A DNA stretch of 64,000 bases, taken from the NCBI GenBank assembly GCA_964593455.1, contig CAZQHK010000024.1, forward strand, positions 1-64,000. The letters run 5' to 3'. The position numbers and the translations under genes were made by a program. The notes beneath the pieces were generated by a model that saw nothing but the letters and a program-made list of their open reading frames with translations, did not search any database and was not told the DNA's origin. Of the stretch, positions 60,961 through 64,000 are shown one piece after another (position 1 is the first letter of the stretch; each line of letters opens with the position of its first letter). This stretch comes from CAZQHK01 sp964593455. Its GTDB lineage: Bacteria; Muiribacteriota; CAYSPT01.

Positions 60961-61180
60961 CTTTCTACACTGATATTCTAGAGGGGGGAGGACGACGCCA
61001 AATGACGTATGGACTTTAATGTGGGCGTTAAGGTGCGAGATTAAAAAAACACATCTAAAATGAAAAATGAGATTTGAGATTTTTACCCGGGCGGAGGCTG
61101 GTTCCTTCCTGTAAACGTTAGTGTCTCATATAGCGTAGCGAGAGCTTCTACTCCCCCCCTCAAGTAAGAAGTGTAGAAAG
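60961..61180. repeat. Imperfect inverted-repeat element
   Basis: The arms are 30 bases each, 60961-60990 and 61151-61180. The outer 11 bases (CTTTCTACACT) and the inner GGGGGGAG are conserved, the middle is not. The spacing (160 nt) and the G-run/C-run inner ends suggest a mobile element remnant or a structured RNA. It is weaker than the 9917 element. Confidence 0.4.
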
Positions 61181-61197
61181 TAAGGTTGAGATTTTAG

Positions 61198-61226
61198 TTG
61201 CGGGTAAGGCGATTCCTCCGTACAAT
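61198..61226 (+). promoter_or_regulatory. Possible promoter of the GH116 gene
   Basis: TTGCGG (61198-61203) and TACAAT (61221-61226) with a 17-nt spacer. The -35 box is weak. Transcription would start about 74 nt before the ATG at 61307. Confidence 0.35.
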
Positions 61227-61306
61227 GGAATATTACAGTATTTTGATATACGTGCACGCGTTTTTACAAAGTTCGCCGTCTTCTATAGACGATCGGAGGA
61301 GTTTGA

Positions 61307-64000
61307 ATGAAGTTCCGGTTTTCGTTGGTCATCATGATCGCAGCAGCTGTTTGCCTGCTTATTATAGATCAGGCCTCGGCCGGCGACTTGGTTTTTGTAC
61401 CGGACGCCGCCTGGAAGCGGGCATTTGGCGATGTACCTGAAAAAGCTGCCGCCAACGATCCGGACCGTGGACTTCCTCTGGGCGGTATCGGCGCCGGAAA
61501 CATGGTCTGGACCTATTCGGGGAATTTCAAACACTGGCAGATTGATACCGGCGAAATCTATGAAGGGGTTGTCCCGGGCAACCAGTTTCACCTGGCGGTT
61601 AGAAACATCTCACAGGATTCTGCAGCCGCCGAAGCGGTGACGTTCAACACTTCAAAGCTCAAATTTGCATCATGGAAGACTGTGAAAGTCGGCAGCGGGA
61701 ACTATGCCGTCCTCTATCCCAGGGGAGTCGCCAACTGGGAAAAGACCGGCCTGGCGGTAACCACTGGTTGTGAGTTTTATTCACCAATACTTCCCCATAA
61801 TTACCGGGAAACAAGCTATCCCGGTTCCGTTTTCAACTGGCGGATCAAGAATCCTACCACCGACACCTATCAGGTTACCCTGGCGGTCTCATGGGAAAAC
61901 AAGGTTCCCACCGATCAGCGTCGGGCTGGACTCAAAACTCGTCTGACGAAACGAGGAGACCATGTGGCTCTGGTTCTCGATTCCACTACCGGTACCGAGG
62001 AAATGGGGGCAGGAACGGAGTTCGCTTTGGCGGCTACGAACTCGTCTCAGCGGCAAGTTTCCGTGCGGGGACACTGGAACCCGGAGGGAGACGGTGCCGA
62101 CCTTTATGATGACCTCCTCGATGACGGCTTACTTGATGGCTCAGGTTTGGGTGAGTCTCCGGACAGGAGTGCTGCTGCCCTGGCTGTGACTGTTACTCTT
62201 AGACCGGGTGAGACTGCCGACATTCCGCTGACCATTGCTTGGGATTTCCCCATTATAGAGTTTGCCGCCCACACGCAGTGGTACCGCCGTTACACGGAAT
62301 ATGTCGGAAGGTCGGGTGACGCTTCGGCGGAAGTGGCAATTCAACTTCTTGAAAAAAACGATGCTTTGCTGAGAGAACTCATTGCCTGGCAGAATTCGGT
62401 GGTTAACGATCCGCGAATACCCCGTTGGCTGGGGTGCGCCCTGTTTAACGAGCTTTACTTTTTGGCTCAGGGCGGCACTATTTGGGAAGCCGGATTGAAA
62501 TCGGGTCACGAAGAGGAGTTCTTGGGGCTCCACATAAAGGACAACAAGTTCGCGCTGCTGGAAACCACGACTTACAATTATCCGTTTTACAACACCCTGG
62601 ATGTTGCCTACTACTCTTCAATTGTACTGCCGCTTTATTGGCCCGAGATAGAAAAGGATATGCTGCGGCCCTTTGCCGACGCCATCATGGACGAGCCCCT
62701 GGGCCAGACGCCTCACGATATGGGTGCTCCCCGTAAGAACGCAGTGGGTTTGGTCTGCCGCTGGAAATGCGATCCGTTTTTCTTTTACGATGATTACGGT
62801 ACGAACCGGTTGAAATGGAAAGACCTGCACTCCAAGTTTGTGCTCATGGTCTACCGCGATTTCTTACTTACCAAGGACCGCAGCTTTCTTCAGTACATGT
62901 GGCCGGCAGTTAAAAGGACCATGGGATACCTGCAGTCAACGGATACCAACGGGAATGGCCTGCCCAACAACGAGGGGTCCGATCAAACCTATGATTTCTG
63001 GTCGATGGAAGGTACGAGCACGTATTGCGGCGGGCTCATGGTGGGTGCGTTGGAAGCCAGTCTCGACCTGGCCGAAATTCTGGAAGACGGGCCGGCGGTC
63101 CTGCTCTATCAACCGTGGCTGGAAAAAGCCAGGATAAGCCTGGAGAAAGAAATGTGGAACGGCTCCTATTACCAGTTCGACAGCCAGAGCGACAGTGTCA
63201 TGGCCGATGCCCTGGCCGGAGAGTGGTACGCCAAGATGTGCGGACTTCCGGGAGTATTTCCGGTCACCCGGGCCCGGGCGCACCTAAACCATGTATTCGA
63301 TCTGAACGTGAAACCAATGGAAGACTTCGACGGGGACGGAATCGGTGACCGGGGAGCCATAAACGGCCGGCAGGCCGACGGGTCTCCAATCCCCAAGACA
63401 TTGGCCGACCATTTTGAGCCGGTCAAGAATTTTTGGAAGTTTCTCAAGGGCAACTCTCGTACTTCCAAAGCCCGCCGGGATATGGAAAATGAAATTGAGC
63501 GCGAAGTGAAAAGCCCTCGTGGTAAACAGGGGAACTTCATATCGTACCTCTTGTCCAAAATCAAGGAGAAAGGACATGTCCAGGCTTTTCCCGAAGGCGG
63601 CTGGTACCCGGACGAGGTTTGGACCGGTGTCAGTTACGCGCTGTCGGCGCTGATGGTCTATCTCGATCTGCCCGAACCCGGTCTGCTCACCGGCCGTGGG
63701 GTGTATCTCACCACCTACGAAGACGAGTCCTGCGCCCACTGGTTCGCCACTCCGGAGGCCTGGGATTGGCGCGGTCTTAAACCACGGGCCGATCTTTATC
63801 TCAGACCCATGTCTGTTTGGGGGCTTTACCTGGCTTTGACCGGCAGTTCCACTGATCCTGCCGACCGGCTGGAAAATATTTTTCACCAGAGAATGAAGGC
63901 CAATTTGTCTGTTCTTGAAACGATCCAGAGAACAAATGCCGAGGAAGAACTCGTGAGAAACCTGGCGGTAGCGGTGACTGATGGCACGCTTGAATATGTG
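61307..64000 (+). CDS. Secreted GH116 beta-glucosidase (glucosylceramidase-like), C-terminus cut off
   Basis: There are 898 residues to the window edge, from ATG 61307 after GGAGGA. A signal peptide (FSLVIMIAAAVCLLIIDQAS) precedes the N-terminal domain (GLPLGGIGAGNMVWTYSGNF). The GH116 family (human GBA2, Thermoanaerobacterium xylanolyticum enzyme) uses Glu in the EY...YNT motif and Asp in SDSVMADQLAG. Here LLETTTYNYPFYNTLDV and SDSVMADALAGEWY match. A segment of roughly 70 residues (around 690-770, from DFDGDGIGDRG) separates AINGRQADGSP from DEVWTGV and looks inserted. It probably acts on beta-glucosides outside the cytoplasm. Confidence 0.88.
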   Translation, partial: MKFRFSLVIMIAAAVCLLIIDQASAGDLVFVPDAAWKRAFGDVPEKAAANDPDRGLPLGGIGAGNMVWTYSGNFKHWQIDTGEIYEGVVPGNQFHLAVRNISQDSAAAEAVTFNTSKLKFASWKTVKVGSGNYAVLYPRGVANWEKTGLAVTTGCEFYSPILPHNYRETSYPGSVFNWRIKNPTTDTYQVTLAVSWENKVPTDQRRAGLKTRLTKRGDHVALVLDSTTGTEEMGAGTEFALAATNSSQRQVSVRGHWNPEGDGADLYDDLLDDGLLDGSGLGESPDRSAAALAVTVTLRPGETADIPLTIAWDFPIIEFAAHTQWYRRYTEYVGRSGDASAEVAIQLLEKNDALLRELIAWQNSVVNDPRIPRWLGCALFNELYFLAQGGTIWEAGLKSGHEEEFLGLHIKDNKFALLETTTYNYPFYNTLDVAYYSSIVLPLYWPEIEKDMLRPFADAIMDEPLGQTPHDMGAPRKNAVGLVCRWKCDPFFFYDDYGTNRLKWKDLHSKFVLMVYRDFLLTKDRSFLQYMWPAVKRTMGYLQSTDTNGNGLPNNEGSDQTYDFWSMEGTSTYCGGLMVGALEASLDLAEILEDGPAVLLYQPWLEKARISLEKEMWNGSYYQFDSQSDSVMADALAGEWYAKMCGLPGVFPVTRARAHLNHVFDLNVKPMEDFDGDGIGDRGAINGRQADGSPIPKTLADHFEPVKNFWKFLKGNSRTSKARRDMENEIEREVKSPRGKQGNFISYLLSKIKEKGHVQAFPEGGWYPDEVWTGVSYALSALMVYLDLPEPGLLTGRGVYLTTYEDESCAHWFATPEAWDWRGLKPRADLYLRPMSVWGLYLALTGSSTDPADRLENIFHQRMKANLSVLETIQRTNAEEELVRNLAVAVTDGTLEYV

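Larger units (their letters stand above)
60765..61306. other. Intergenic region before the GH116 gene
   Basis: There are 542 bases with no plausible coding frame. The region holds a 220-bp imperfect inverted-repeat pair (60961-61180) and several copies of a GAGATT-type motif (about 60922, 61067, 61186). A weak promoter lies at 61198-61226. Confidence 0.6.

Noticed and set aside
1..64000. CRISPR arrays, rRNA and tRNA genes
   Set aside because: No regularly spaced direct repeats and no recognisable tRNA or rRNA segments were seen on reading both strands. A covariance-model scan was not possible here.

Overview
The window comes from a Gram-negative-type bacterium of uncertain phylum, probably anaerobic or microaerophilic. 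A LolA-like protein, a CsgG-like protein, a type IV pilus/type II secretion assembly platform and many signal peptides point to a two-membrane envelope. Two polyferredoxins, a 2-hydroxyacyl-CoA-dehydratase-type Fe-S protein with its activator ATPase, and a c-subunit with Na+-type ligands suggest anaerobic, possibly sodium-based energetics. HEAT-repeat proteins and cyclic-nucleotide-binding domains are unusually common. I see no rRNA, tRNA, CRISPR array, intact transposase or phage genes. All taxonomic statements are inference.

Layout. 1-150 (-): N-terminus of a TPR protein. 513-9805 (-): one compact run, rpiB, lolA-like, atpZ, atpI, atpB, a triple-hairpin c-subunit, a single-hairpin c-subunit, atpF, atpH, atpA, atpG, atpD, atpC. 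9917-10103: a 187-bp element with perfect 18-bp inverted ends. 10224-11159 (+): tandem cyclic-nucleotide-binding protein. 11196-14610 (-): FlgM-like protein, large HEAT-repeat protein, FxLYD/TPR protein. 14678-18368 (-): speD, speE, DUF3006, DUF2723-type glycosyltransferase. 18681-19763 (+): membrane protein with presenilin/signal-peptide-peptidase-like motifs. 19823-27110 (-): CsgG-like, isoaspartyl peptidase, PilC, PilB, PilM, PilN, PilO and a PilP-like protein. 27282-33044 (+): radical SAM protein, amidohydrolase, GH31 glucosidase, class II aldolase.

33264-41884 (+) is the most distinctive block. Eight tightly packed genes encode a membrane-anchored secreted protein, a NapH-like polyferredoxin, an HgdB/BcrC-type double-cubane-like protein, its ASKHA activator ATPase, an oxyanion-type ABC permease and ATPase, a second NapH-like polyferredoxin and a secreted beta-propeller. 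It looks like an ATP-driven low-potential reductive system coupled to membrane electron transfer and anion transport, with no substrate I can name.

41935-64000: an ABC-class ATPase (-) diverges from a FecR protein (+), followed by a receiver/pseudo-histidine-kinase and an RsbW-like kinase. These converge and overlap with an NTT-like transporter fused to HEAT repeats (-). Then come an LmeA-like and a large secreted coiled-coil protein (-), a zinc-ribbon protein and a 26-residue membrane peptide (+), an HD phosphohydrolase and proS (-), and an IscU/NifU, CNB, HEAT operon (+). The window ends inside a secreted GH116 glucosylceramidase-like enzyme (+).

The best candidates for new biology are the triple-hairpin c-subunit beside a two-carboxylate Na+-type c-subunit, the double-cubane/polyferredoxin/ABC operon, and the bacterial presenilin-like protein.
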